Of a stretch of 64,000 bases of DNA, positions 26,735 through 34,372 are shown piece after piece. Position 1 is the stretch's first letter; each line of letters opens with the position of its first letter. Under the pieces are notes generated by a model. The model worked only from the letters and a program-made list of their open reading frames with translations, did no database searches and was not told where the DNA came from. Where the stretch lies: assembly GCF_001279005.1 (NCBI RefSeq), contig NZ_LGCN01000240.1:62001-126000 (forward strand), written 5' to 3'. Origin of the DNA: Streptomyces caelestis (GTDB lineage Bacteria > Actinomycetota > Actinomycetes > Streptomycetales > Streptomycetaceae). The position numbers and the translations under genes are program-made.

Positions 26735-27762
26735 GTCTTCTCCCAGACCATCGTCATGATGCTGACGCCGCCGCCCAGGCCGACGAACAGGACCCGGTCG
26801 CCGGGGTGCAGCCGCTCGTGGACGCGGTCGAGCTGGACGCCGAGGGTGGCGCTGGCCATGTTCCCGAGCTCGGGCACGGTGACGACGAGCCGGTCCCGGG
26901 GGACGCCGGTGAGTTCGACGAACCGCTCCAGGTACGGCACGGTGACCTGGTGCACCAGGATGTGCCGGAAGTCGTCCCACGCCAGTTCGGTGCGTTGCCG
27001 CATCCGGTCGAGCACCGATGTGCCGACCTTCTCGAACACCTCGCGCAGCTCGCTGCCGTCACCGTGGAAGTAGGTGTGCTCGTCCCCGCGGGGGTGACGC
27101 GAACCGCCGCCGAAGATGCCCCCGACCGACCAGTGCCCGGAGTGTGTCTCGGTGTCCACGTCGAGGATGCCGCCTTGCTCCACCGGCTCCAGGACGACCG
27201 CGGCCCCGGCGTCGCCGAAGGTGTATCCGGCGAAGCCGTCCCGTAGCTGGTCGGGGCCGGACGGGGCGTGGCGGACCGCACGGCTGGGGGTCTCCCCGGT
27301 GACGACCAGGGCGCGGCGGGCACGGCCGGCGAGAATCATCGCCCGTGCCGTGTCGATGCCGTTGACGAAGCTGTTGCACGCGTTGGTCACGTCCAGCGCG
27401 TGTGCCCGGGAGCCGAGTTCGGCTTGGACGATGTGCGCGGTCGCCGGTTCGGCCACGTCCCGGGTGGCGGAGGCGAACACCAGCAGGTCCACGTCGTAAG
27501 GGGTGAGAGCGGCCTTGTCCAGTGCGGTGCGGGCGGCGCGCACCGCGAGCGTCGAGGCGTACTCGCCCTGCGCGGCCGCCCGGCGTGAGGTGATGCCGGT
27601 GACCCGTTCGAGGATACGCGCCGGCAGGGGCAGCCCTGAGGCCGCGGTGATCTGTTCCTGGAGCTGCCGTGACGTCACTTCGCGTTCGGGGAGGCAGGAG
27701 GCCACCGCGGTGATGCCCACACGGGGGCGCCCCGGGTCGAAAGCAGCGTGGTGTATGTGCAT
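26731..27762 (-). CDS. OleA-like thiolase (3-oxoacyl-ACP synthase III fold)
   Basis: First gene of the operon, 343 residues from ATG 27762 (MHIHHAAFD). The active-site Cys is in DVTNACNSFVNG, His in HILVHQVTVPY and Asn in PELGNMASA, the KAS III triad. GFAGYTFGDAGAAVVLEP is the usual FabH-fold glycine-rich block. OleA joins two fatty acyl-CoAs head to head by a non-decarboxylative Claisen condensation; ordinary FabH proteins use malonyl-ACP. Lack of ACP or PKS genes and the presence of OleC/OleD-like genes favour the OleA role. The ribosome site is weak. An inverted repeat lies 35 nt upstream and is a likely operator. Confidence 0.82.
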   Translation of the reverse strand: MHIHHAAFDPGRPRVGITAVASCLPEREVTSRQLQEQITAASGLPLPARILERVTGITSRRAAAQGEYASTLAVRAARTALDKAALTPYDVDLLVFASATRDVAEPATAHIVQAELGSRAHALDVTNACNSFVNGIDTARAMILAGRARRALVVTGETPSRAVRHAPSGPDQLRDGFAGYTFGDAGAAVVLEPVEQGGILDVDTETHSGHWSVGGIFGGGSRHPRGDEHTYFHGDGSELREVFEKVGTSVLDRMRQRTELAWDDFRHILVHQVTVPYLERFVELTGVPRDRLVVTVPELGNMASATLGVQLDRVHERLHPGDRVLFVGLGGGVSIMTMVWEKT

Positions 27763-27797
27763 GCGCCGAACGCTATGAGCGGGTCGGGGCGGGGTGC

Positions 27798-27815
27798 TTG
27801 AGTACGGGTACTCAA
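27798..27815 (-). promoter_or_regulatory. Perfect inverted repeat upstream of the Ole-like operon
   Basis: TTGAGTAC-GG-GTACTCAA: two perfect 8-bp arms with a 2-bp spacer, in the promoter region 35-53 nt before the OleA start codon. Its symmetry and size fit the site of a dimeric regulator. The regulator itself is not next to the operon. Confidence 0.6.
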
Positions 27816-28261
27816 CTGTCATGGGTGGTTGGCCGTGCCGGAGAGACCAACGGCTGCGGCGTGAACTCTCCCCCGGTGATGCCGGACGCGGTGGAATCCG
27901 CCGCGGATCCGGGTGACAGGTGGTTCGCCTCGTGCCCCTCCCCCTCCCCCCTGGAAGCGTGTACGGCCCGGCCGGCAGATCACCACGCACGAGGACCGAA
28001 CCGTGACCGGGACCGCCGTCGCCGTGGAAGTTCATCGCCCTGCCGCCACCATGCCCGAAGGATGACGTGACCGGCTGCCGGCCTCACTGCCGGTGCACGT
28101 GTCCCCGTACTCGGCGGAGCGCTCACAGAAGGTACGCCGACCGCAGGAGCGGGACGCCCGGATCACGAAGCGCCGCGGCGACAGGCGCATCACGGACGGT
28201 ACCGCCGGCCGCTGGGTCACCACTTCGGCCGGGACGCTGACCGGCCGGCACCGCGGGCCCC
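27816..28261. other. Gene-free region upstream of the Ole-like operon
   Basis: About 445 nt without a supported gene. It contains the rest of the operon's upstream region and the 3' flank of the minus-strand cyclic-phosphodiesterase gene. Nothing else recognisable was seen. Confidence 0.5.
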
Positions 28262-28798
28262 TCAGGAACAGGGCTCCAGCACCTCTACGACACCGGTCTC
28301 GGTGTCGTAGCTGCGCAGGGCGATGAGCCGGGCTGGCATCGGCGGTGCCGGCAGCAGTTCGGGGACCCGCCGGCCGGCGAAGGCACCTGCCCGCCGGGTA
28401 CGGCCGAGGGTGATGTGCGGGCTCCAGCGCCCGGGTTCGTGGAAAGGGCTGAGAGTTCCGGGCGGGCTGTCCGAGACGACCGCCTCCCACACCCGGCGGT
28501 GCAAGCCGGTCAGCGCGGCGTCGCGGTCCAGTGCCCAGGCCAGCACCGAGGTGGGCCGCTCGAAGCGAACCACGCCGGTGAACCGCACCGGCAGCGGCAG
28601 GGCGGCGGCCACCTCGGCGAGCTCCCAGCGGATCGGGGCGGTCAGCTCCGGGCAGGCGGCCAGGGTGAGGTGCGGGCTGTTGGTCGGTGAGCGGTGACGC
28701 GCCTGACTGGGCAGCCCCGCGTCCGCGAGCCGCCGCCAGGCCTCCCGGACCGCCGACTCCGCCGCCTCGTCCAGCAAAAACTCGACCGTGCGCACCAC
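28262..28798 (-). CDS. thpR: RNA 2',3'-cyclic phosphodiesterase (2'-5' RNA ligase family)
   Basis: A 178-residue 2H-phosphoesterase. The two catalytic HxT/Sx motifs are HLTLA (about residue 43) and HITLG (about 128), at the normal spacing. Family members open 2',3'-cyclic phosphates at RNA ends. The start is the first of two consecutive GTG codons. The gene is isolated, with no operon partners, and is a common housekeeping-type singleton in streptomycetes. Confidence 0.88.
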   Translation of the reverse strand: MVRTVEFLLDEAAESAVREAWRRLADAGLPSQARHRSPTNSPHLTLAACPELTAPIRWELAEVAAALPLPVRFTGVVRFERPTSVLAWALDRDAALTGLHRRVWEAVVSDSPPGTLSPFHEPGRWSPHITLGRTRRAGAFAGRRVPELLPAPPMPARLIALRSYDTETGVVEVLEPCS

Positions 28799-29365
28799 CG
28801 CAGCCTACCGGCGGTCTGTGCGTGAGCACGCCCCTCACGGACAGACCGCACTGTCCGGGAAACACAACGGAACACGGCAACGAGACCGATCACCAAGGTG
28901 TCGCTTCCGGAGGTGGGGGCTCGCTGATGTCGTACGCGCATCCCGGACGAGACTCGTGGCCGGCTTGTCGTGAGGTCGGCGGTGTCGTTCCCGCGTCCGG
29001 AGGAGCGGCGGTTGCTGACGGCCGCGGCGGGCGCACCGCGCTCGAGGTGGAGGCGGAGCTGTTCCGGCCGGTCCGCTGGGCGAGCTGTTGAAGGCGGGTG
29101 ACGTCGGCCGGGTCGGAGTACCGCCGGCCGTGGTGCACGTGACGGCCGTCGACCAGCACGATCCCCCGTTCGAAACGGGCCGGCCACCGCGCCCGCATCC
29201 GACCGTGAGCATGCTGCGCCGCGGCCTGTCCTCCCGCGAGCTTCCCAACGGCAGCCGTCTCGACGGCGCGGCGGCCAGACGATACCGATCAGCCGGGCGG
29301 ACGTCCTGGCCACCTGGCACAGTCCGGCCACATTTGTCATGCGCAAGCCAAAAGACTAGGGTGTC
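28799..29365. other. Gene-free region with possible truncation debris
   Basis: No supported intact gene. A minus-strand frame at 28890-29198 (VLVDGRHVHHGRRYSDPADV) and a plus-strand frame ending ATFVMRKPKD at a TAG (29357-29359) are open but unrecognised. The latter is in the same frame as the truncated oxygenase that follows and may mark a deletion junction. Confidence 0.4.
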
Positions 29366-29848
29366 GGGGTCAGCACCGCCGACGCGGACGCCTACCCGCA
29401 CGTGTGGCGGGTGTCCGCGGCCATGCTCGGCGTCGACGACGAGTACATCCCCGCGACCTGGGAGGCGGCCGAGGCCCAGTCCCGGCAGGTCCTCGACCCG
29501 ATCCTGCTCCGTACCGCCGAGGGCGATGCGCTGACCGACGTCCTCCTCGGCATCGTGGCCGAGATCGACGGTGGTCTGACGCGTCCCCTGATCAGCGCGT
29601 TCTCCAGGTACACGCTCGGCGACCGGGTCGGCGACATGATCGGGCTGTCCAAGGAGCCGCTCCCACAACCGCCGATCGCGACGGCCTGGCCGCTGCTGGT
29701 GGCCTTCCGCGAGGGGCTGATCCTCCTGCCCGGCATCCCGGCGATCGTCTGGACCCTGGAGGAGGCCCTGCGCCGGTTCGTCCTGCTCTTCCTCGCCGAG
29801 GCACAGCCGGTCAGCATCGAGATCCCGGACGCGAACCGCCCGTCCTGA
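29366..29848 (+). pseudogene. 5'-truncated MpaB-family (DUF2236) oxygenase
   Basis: The frame begins right after an in-frame TAG and reads STADADAYPHVWRVSAAMLG, GVDDEYIPATWEAAEAQSRQ, DVLLGIVAEIDGGLTRPL and FSRYTLGDRVGDMIGL to a normal stop. This is the C-terminal third of oxygenase MpaB / rubber-oxygenase-like DUF2236 proteins. The N-terminal haem-binding part is missing. A GTG at 29402 could start a 148-residue remnant, but there is no ribosome site. I treat it as a truncated gene, not a small functional protein. Confidence 0.65.
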
Positions 29849-29895
29849 CCGCCCCTGCCGGCCGACAGCCGACGCCGGAGCCCGGCGCCGCTCGG

Positions 29896-29952
29896 GTCCC
29901 GGCCCCGCCGGGGCAGTGGCGCTTCCTCCCCCTGCCCCGGCGGGGCCGGGAC
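29896..29952 (+). terminator. Long hairpin between the oxygenase remnant and the SGNH hydrolase
   Basis: A 21-bp perfect stem (29896-29916 with 29932-29952) and 15-nt loop follow the truncated oxygenase stop by about 48 nt. It also lies downstream of the minus-strand SGNH gene, so it may work in both directions. Confidence 0.78.
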
Positions 29953-30142
29953 GCATCACCGGCCGACATGTCCAAAGGCTTTGCCAGGGCCGCCGAGGAG
30001 CCCTTCGCGCACGCGTCCGCACCGGCGGACTCCCCCGGACCGAGCCCCTGTCCCCACCCCGCCGGCCGTACGGACGGACAGTCGTCGTGTCGCACCGCGG
30101 CGGGCGGTCCGGGTCCGAGGAAGGCCCGGGCCGTCCTCCCGG

Positions 30143-31279
30143 TCACCACTTCAGCGGCAGAGCGGCGAGATGCCGGTCGAGCAGGCCGGAGATGATCCGG
30201 TGGTCGCGGAGCGAGGGGTGCCAGTCGCAGCCGAGCCGGTCCAGGCCGGGATCGTCGTAGTACCAGTGGCTGACCCGGTCGTCCCCCCGCGCGTTGCGGT
30301 CCTCGACGATGCCTCGGGCGGTGTCGGCGAAGGCGGTGCCGGACACCGGGGTGGCGCTGACCACCAGGAACGTCTTGCTTCCGTAGCGGGACCGCAGCTT
30401 GTCGAGGAAGCCGTGGTAGGCGCTCGTGTAGGCGGCGATCAGCTCGCTCTGGGTGGCCCACGGCTCGCCCGGGTGGAGCGGGGTCGAGAAATCGTTGATG
30501 CCGAGGCCGATGACGACGACCTGCGGCCGCCAGCCGCGCGGCTTTCGCCAGACGTCGCCGACGACGTTCAGCAGGGCCCGGTCGTAGTAGGTGCGGTAAT
30601 CGGTGCCGGGCTCACCACCGTTGTAGTTGCGGACCATGCCACGGCCGGAGAACGCGTTCTGCTGGTAGTCGGCGCCGAGCTCTCGGGCGGTGAGGGCGCC
30701 GAAGGCGAGGTCCGCGTTGCTGTTCCGGTCGACTCCTCCGTTGGCGGAGCAGTCGCGCGTAGCCGACACGTTGCCGTATCCGGCGGTGAAGGAGTCGCCG
30801 ATGAACTCGATCTGCCTGCTCCGCGCCGCGGGGGCGGCGAGGACCTCTCCTCCCCGAGCGGCGGCGAATCCGCCGAAGCGGCCGGCGGCCCACGGGCTCT
30901 CCGTCCGCTTGACGAGCCGCACGGTGTGCTCGGTGTCGGTGAGATTCCTGATCCAGGACGTGGTGCGCCCGGGAGTAACCAGTGTGCCGACGGTCGTTCC
31001 GTCGATCTGGACGTCGTAGTCGTTGGCGGGGTCGTCGAGCACGATCCCCACGCCGGTACCGCGGAACCGGCCTTCGAAGGCGATGCCGGGCCAGGTGTAC
31101 CGCACCGAACCGTCAGCCGCCTTCTTGACCCGGCCCACCGTGCGGAACCCGCCGAAGGCGGAGGACGGCCGGGAGCGGTGGGCGACGGACGCCTGGGAGG
31201 GAGCGGCCGCGGCGGCGGTGACGCTCGCGGCGGCGGCCGTGAGCAGTGCCCGCCGGGAGAGGTGGGGAGCGGTGCGCAT
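30143..31279 (-). CDS. Secreted SGNH-type esterase, CE2-like (acetylxylan esterase)
   Basis: A 378-residue exported hydrolase. The N-terminus HLSRRALLTAAAASVTAAAA is a twin-arginine-style signal. Residues 45-150 form a beta-sandwich (GRFRGTGVGIVLDDPANDYD), and 155-378 the SGNH hydrolase with FIGDSFTAGYG (catalytic Ser), VIGLGINDFS (the GxND-type block) and DWHPSLRDHRII (Asp-His). This layout is that of carbohydrate-esterase family 2, which removes acetyl groups from xylan and similar polymers. A GGGAGCGCTCCC palindrome 45 nt upstream suggests LacI-type control shared with the LPMO. Confidence 0.87.
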   Translation of the reverse strand: MRTAPHLSRRALLTAAAASVTAAAAAPSQASVAHRSRPSSAFGGFRTVGRVKKAADGSVRYTWPGIAFEGRFRGTGVGIVLDDPANDYDVQIDGTTVGTLVTPGRTTSWIRNLTDTEHTVRLVKRTESPWAAGRFGGFAAARGGEVLAAPAARSRQIEFIGDSFTAGYGNVSATRDCSANGGVDRNSNADLAFGALTARELGADYQQNAFSGRGMVRNYNGGEPGTDYRTYYDRALLNVVGDVWRKPRGWRPQVVVIGLGINDFSTPLHPGEPWATQSELIAAYTSAYHGFLDKLRSRYGSKTFLVVSATPVSGTAFADTARGIVEDRNARGDDRVSHWYYDDPGLDRLGCDWHPSLRDHRIISGLLDRHLAALPLKW

Positions 31280-31323
31280 GAGCGGTCCTTCCGGTGTCGG
31301 GAGATCTGCACGTGCGGTGGTGC

Positions 31324-31335
31324 GGGAGCGCTCCC
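31324..31335 (-). promoter_or_regulatory. Partial CebR/CelR-type operator GGGAGCGCTCCC
   Basis: A perfect 12-bp palindrome matching the core of the 14-bp site seen at 18343-18356; the outer T/A pair is C/C here. It lies upstream of the SGNH esterase start. Confidence 0.65.
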
Positions 31336-31441
31336 CTCATGGCCGTGCCGGTGCGGTGTGGGGAGTGGTCGGTGTCGACGGGTACGGAAGACGCCGATGA
31401 GAGGACCGGTCGCCGGCCGGTCCGGCGCGGTGCCGGACGGC

Positions 31442-33025
31442 TCACGGAGGCGGCGGGCCGGCGTCGCCGGTCGGCCGGAGCAGCTCGGCCAGCTCCCTCT
31501 TGAGCACCTTTCCGCTCGATCCCAGGGGCAGACGGTCGAGGAAGACCACCCGCCGGGGGCGCCGGTAGGCCGCGATGTGGCGTTCACCCCAGGCCACCAG
31601 GGAGTCCGCCAGCTCCGCGCCCGGCGTCAGACCGTCCCGCGGCACCACCACGGCGCACACCTCCTGGCCGTGGACCGGATCGGGGAGCCCGACCACCGCG
31701 ACCCGGGCGACCGCGGGGTGCCGGAGCAGCGCGTCCTCGACCTCTCGGGGGTAGACGTTGTATCCGCCCCGCAGGATCACGTCCTTCTTGCGGTCGACGA
31801 CGGTCAGGTACCCCTCGTCGTCCAGCGTTCCGAGGTCTCCGGTGCGGAACCAGCCGGCGACGAACGCGGCGGCCGTGGCATCGGGGTCGTCGACGTATCC
31901 GGCCATCAGGTTGTGCCCGCGCACGACGATCTCGCCCACCTCTCCGGCGGGGAGCGGCTCCACGGTGTCCTCGGCCTCGGGGCGGGCCACGGCGACCTCC
32001 ACGCCCCAGACCGGTTTGCCGACCGTGCCGGGTCTCCTCGGCCAGTCGCGCTGGTTGTAGGCGACGCAGGGGGACGTCTCGGTGAGGCCGTACCCCTCGT
32101 AGACCGGGCAGCCGAAGCCGTCCTCGAACGCGGCGAGCGTGTGCGCCGGCAGGGCCGCACCCCCGGAGTAGGCGCGTTCCAGCCTCGGCCGTACGGGACG
32201 GCGGGAGGCCGCCTCGACGAGGGCGAAGTACATGGTGGGCACGCCCATCAGGACCGTGCACCCCTCGGTCTCCATCAGGTCCAGCGCGTCCTCGGCGGTG
32301 AACCTCCGCATCAGCACCAGCCTCGCCCCGGCCCGGAAGGACGTCCCCATGCCGCAGATCTGGCCGAAGGTGTGGGAGAGCGGCAGGCAGCCGAGCAGCA
32401 CGTCGGCGGAGCTCATCTCGAAGGGGGAGAGCATCGTGGTGGCGACGTTCATCACCAGGTTGAGGTGCGTGATCGCCGCGCCCTTGGGGCGGCCGGTGGT
32501 GCCGGAGGTGTAGAGGATCACCGCGATGTCGCCCGGGGCGCGGGGCACGGGTCCCGCCATCGGCGCGGCGGTGGCGGCGAGTTCGTCGAGCGCGGGGTGC
32601 GGGTCGTGGCCTTCGCCCGCGCCGACGGTGAGGACGGGGGTGCCCGCCGCCTCGGCCGCGGGCTCCGCCTCCCCCAGTGACTCGGCCGAGCAGACGAGGG
32701 CCCGGGCTTTCGAGTGGCGGAGGATGTAGGCGATGTCGTCGGTCTTCAGCAACACGTTCACGGGCACGGCGGTCGCGCCGAGGGCGAGGATCGCGAAGTA
32801 CGCCATCGGAAAGTGCGGCGAGTTGGTCACCAGCAGGCCGATCCGGTCGCCGGGGCCCGTTCCCCGCTCGCGCAGCACCGCCGCGTACCGGAGCGCCGAG
32901 CTCCAGAGCGAGCCGTAGGTGATCCGCTCGGCGCCGGCGACCAGCGCGATGCGATCCGGCCACCGGCCCGCGGAGTCCGAGAGGATCGTGGCCGCCGAAA
33001 GCGTCGAATTCCTGTAAGCACTCAT
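31442..33025 (-). CDS. Acyl-CoA ligase of the C5N pathway (MoeA4-like)
   Basis: A 527-residue class I adenylate-forming acyl-CoA ligase. I choose ATG 33025, with GGAG 5 nt upstream, over the preceding GTG. Motifs: VILYTSGTTGRPKGAAIT, GYGLTETSPCVAYNQ, GWFRTGDLGTLDDEGYL, DRKKDVILRGGYNVYPREVE and SSGKVLKRE. In moenomycin and manumycin-type clusters such a ligase activates 5-aminolevulinate as its CoA ester, which cyclises to 2-amino-3-hydroxycyclopent-2-enone (C5N). It is transcribed divergently from the 5-aminolevulinate synthase gene, with about 140 nt between them. An ordinary fatty-acyl-CoA ligase is the alternative; the neighbour makes the C5N role likely. Confidence 0.82.
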   Translation of the reverse strand: MSAYRNSTLSAATILSDSAGRWPDRIALVAGAERITYGSLWSSALRYAAVLRERGTGPGDRIGLLVTNSPHFPMAYFAILALGATAVPVNVLLKTDDIAYILRHSKARALVCSAESLGEAEPAAEAAGTPVLTVGAGEGHDPHPALDELAATAAPMAGPVPRAPGDIAVILYTSGTTGRPKGAAITHLNLVMNVATTMLSPFEMSSADVLLGCLPLSHTFGQICGMGTSFRAGARLVLMRRFTAEDALDLMETEGCTVLMGVPTMYFALVEAASRRPVRPRLERAYSGGAALPAHTLAAFEDGFGCPVYEGYGLTETSPCVAYNQRDWPRRPGTVGKPVWGVEVAVARPEAEDTVEPLPAGEVGEIVVRGHNLMAGYVDDPDATAAAFVAGWFRTGDLGTLDDEGYLTVVDRKKDVILRGGYNVYPREVEDALLRHPAVARVAVVGLPDPVHGQEVCAVVVPRDGLTPGAELADSLVAWGERHIAAYRRPRRVVFLDRLPLGSSGKVLKRELAELLRPTGDAGPPPP

Positions 33026-33162
33026 CACGACTCCGCTTCGCGTTCCGGTAATCGGCGGTCATCGGCCGTACGGCAGCAGGAAACGTATTCTGTGCAAGTC
33101 CCGCGGTGGATCCTAGGATGAGCCCGACCCATTGGGAAGCGGAAAAGGAGCGGACCTTGGAC

Positions 33163-34359
33163 ATGTCCCCGTACATGGACTTCTTCGTGCGCCTCGCCCA
33201 CGAAACCGGTGATCGAAAGCGGGAGTTCCTCGAACTGGGCCGCAAGGCGGGCCGATTCCCTGCGGCGAGCACCTCGGATGGCGAGATCTCCATCTGGTGC
33301 AGCAACGATTATCTGGGTATGGGGCAGCATCCGGACGTCCTGGACGCGATGAAGCGCGCCGTGGACGAATACGGCGCCGGATCAGGGGGTTCCCGGAACA
33401 TCGGCGGCACGAATCACTGCCATGTGGCTCTGGAGCGCGAGTTGGCCGACCTGCACGGCAAGGAGGACGCCGTTCTCTTCGCCTCGGGATATTCGGCCAA
33501 CGAGGGATCGCTGTCGGTGCTCGCGGGTGTCGTCGACGACTGCCAGGCGTTCTCGGATTCGGCGAACCACGCGTCCATCATCGACGGGTTACGGCACAGC
33601 GGCGCCCGCAAGCACATATTCCGTCACAACGACGGGCAGCACCTGGAGGAGCTGCTGGCCGCGGCCGATCCGGACCGGCCGAAACTGGTCGTCCTGGAGT
33701 CCGTGCACTCGATGCGGGGCGACATCGCGCCCCTGGCGGAGGTCGCCGGTCTGGCCAAGCGGTACGGAGCCGTCACGTTCCTCGACGAGGTGCACGCGGT
33801 CGGCATGTACGGGCCGGAGGGTGCGGGGATCGCGGCTCGCGCCGGTCTCGACTCCGATTTCACGGTGGTGATGGGGACCCTCGCCAAGGCCTTCGGCATG
33901 ACGGGCGGCTATGTCGCGGGACCGGCCGTGCTCATGGACGCGGTACGGGCCCACGCCCGTTCCTTCATCTTCACGACGGCGCTGCCGCCCGCGGTCGCGG
34001 CGGGCGCGCTCGCCGCGGCACGGCATCTGCGCGGCTCGGTCGTGGAGCGGGAGCGACTGGCGCGGAACGCCCGACTGATGCACGGGCTGCTGCGTGAGCG
34101 GGGCATTCCCGTGCTGTCGGACGAGTCCCACATCGTCCCCGTCCTGGTCGGCGAGGACGGGATGTGCCGGCGGATGTCGGTGCTGCTGCTGGAACGGCAC
34201 GGCGCGTACGTCCAGGCCATCGACGCGCCCAGCGTCCCGGTCGGTGAGGAGATCCTGCGGATCGCGCCCTCGGCGGTGCACGAGCCCGATGAGATCCACC
34301 GGTTCGTGGGCGCCCTGGACGGCGTCTGGTCCGAGCTGGGGGCGGCCCGGAAGGTCTGA
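33163..34359 (+). CDS. 5-Aminolevulinate synthase for the C5N unit (MoeC4-like)
   Basis: A PLP enzyme of the alpha-oxoamine synthase family that condenses glycine with succinyl-CoA. Streptomycetes make haem from glutamate, so an ALAS marks C5N synthesis. I start at ATG 33163 ([15 protein letters not shown] 12 nt upstream); TTG 33157 and ATG 33118 are alternatives. Motifs: [40 protein letters not shown] and the PLP lysine in [12 protein letters not shown]. Codon 143 is TTA (33589-33591), so translation needs the bldA tRNA. It converges on the ABC exporter gene with a 13-nt gap. Confidence 0.93.
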   Translation: MSPYMDFFVRLAHETGDRKREFLELGRKAGRFPAASTSDGEISIWCSNDYLGMGQHPDVLDAMKRAVDEYGAGSGGSRNIGGTNHCHVALERELADLHGKEDAVLFASGYSANEGSLSVLAGVVDDCQAFSDSANHASIIDGLRHSGARKHIFRHNDGQHLEELLAAADPDRPKLVVLESVHSMRGDIAPLAEVAGLAKRYGAVTFLDEVHAVGMYGPEGAGIAARAGLDSDFTVVMGTLAKAFGMTGGYVAGPAVLMDAVRAHARSFIFTTALPPAVAAGALAAARHLRGSVVERERLARNARLMHGLLRERGIPVLSDESHIVPVLVGEDGMCRRMSVLLLERHGAYVQAIDAPSVPVGEEILRIAPSAVHEPDEIHRFVGALDGVWSELGAARKV

Positions 34360-34372
34360 GGCCCCGCGGGTG

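Noticed and set aside
26731..28035. N-terminal extension of the OleA-like protein upstream of 27762
   Set aside because: The extension is Arg/Pro/Ser-rich, runs through the palindromic promoter region and lacks FabH-fold similarity.
28890..29198. Small minus-strand frame with VLVDGRHVHHGRR
   Set aside because: No ribosome site or recognisable family; codon bias is poor after residue 45.
29981..32680. Plus-strand frame of 899 codons across the SGNH and acyl-CoA ligase genes
   Set aside because: Spans two well-supported minus-strand genes in antisense; repetitive Gly/Val/Asp composition and no start signal.
31442..33025. Reading the acyl-CoA ligase as MoeB4, the amide synthetase
   Set aside because: All motifs are those of ordinary acyl-CoA ligases and it is divergent from the ALAS gene, the C5N arrangement; the MoeA4 role fits better. 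I cannot exclude a dual role.
33106..33162. Longer N-terminus for the 5-aminolevulinate synthase (GTG 33106 or ATG 33118)
   Set aside because: The purine-rich AAAGGAG lies inside that extension, and relatives start near the MDFF segment.
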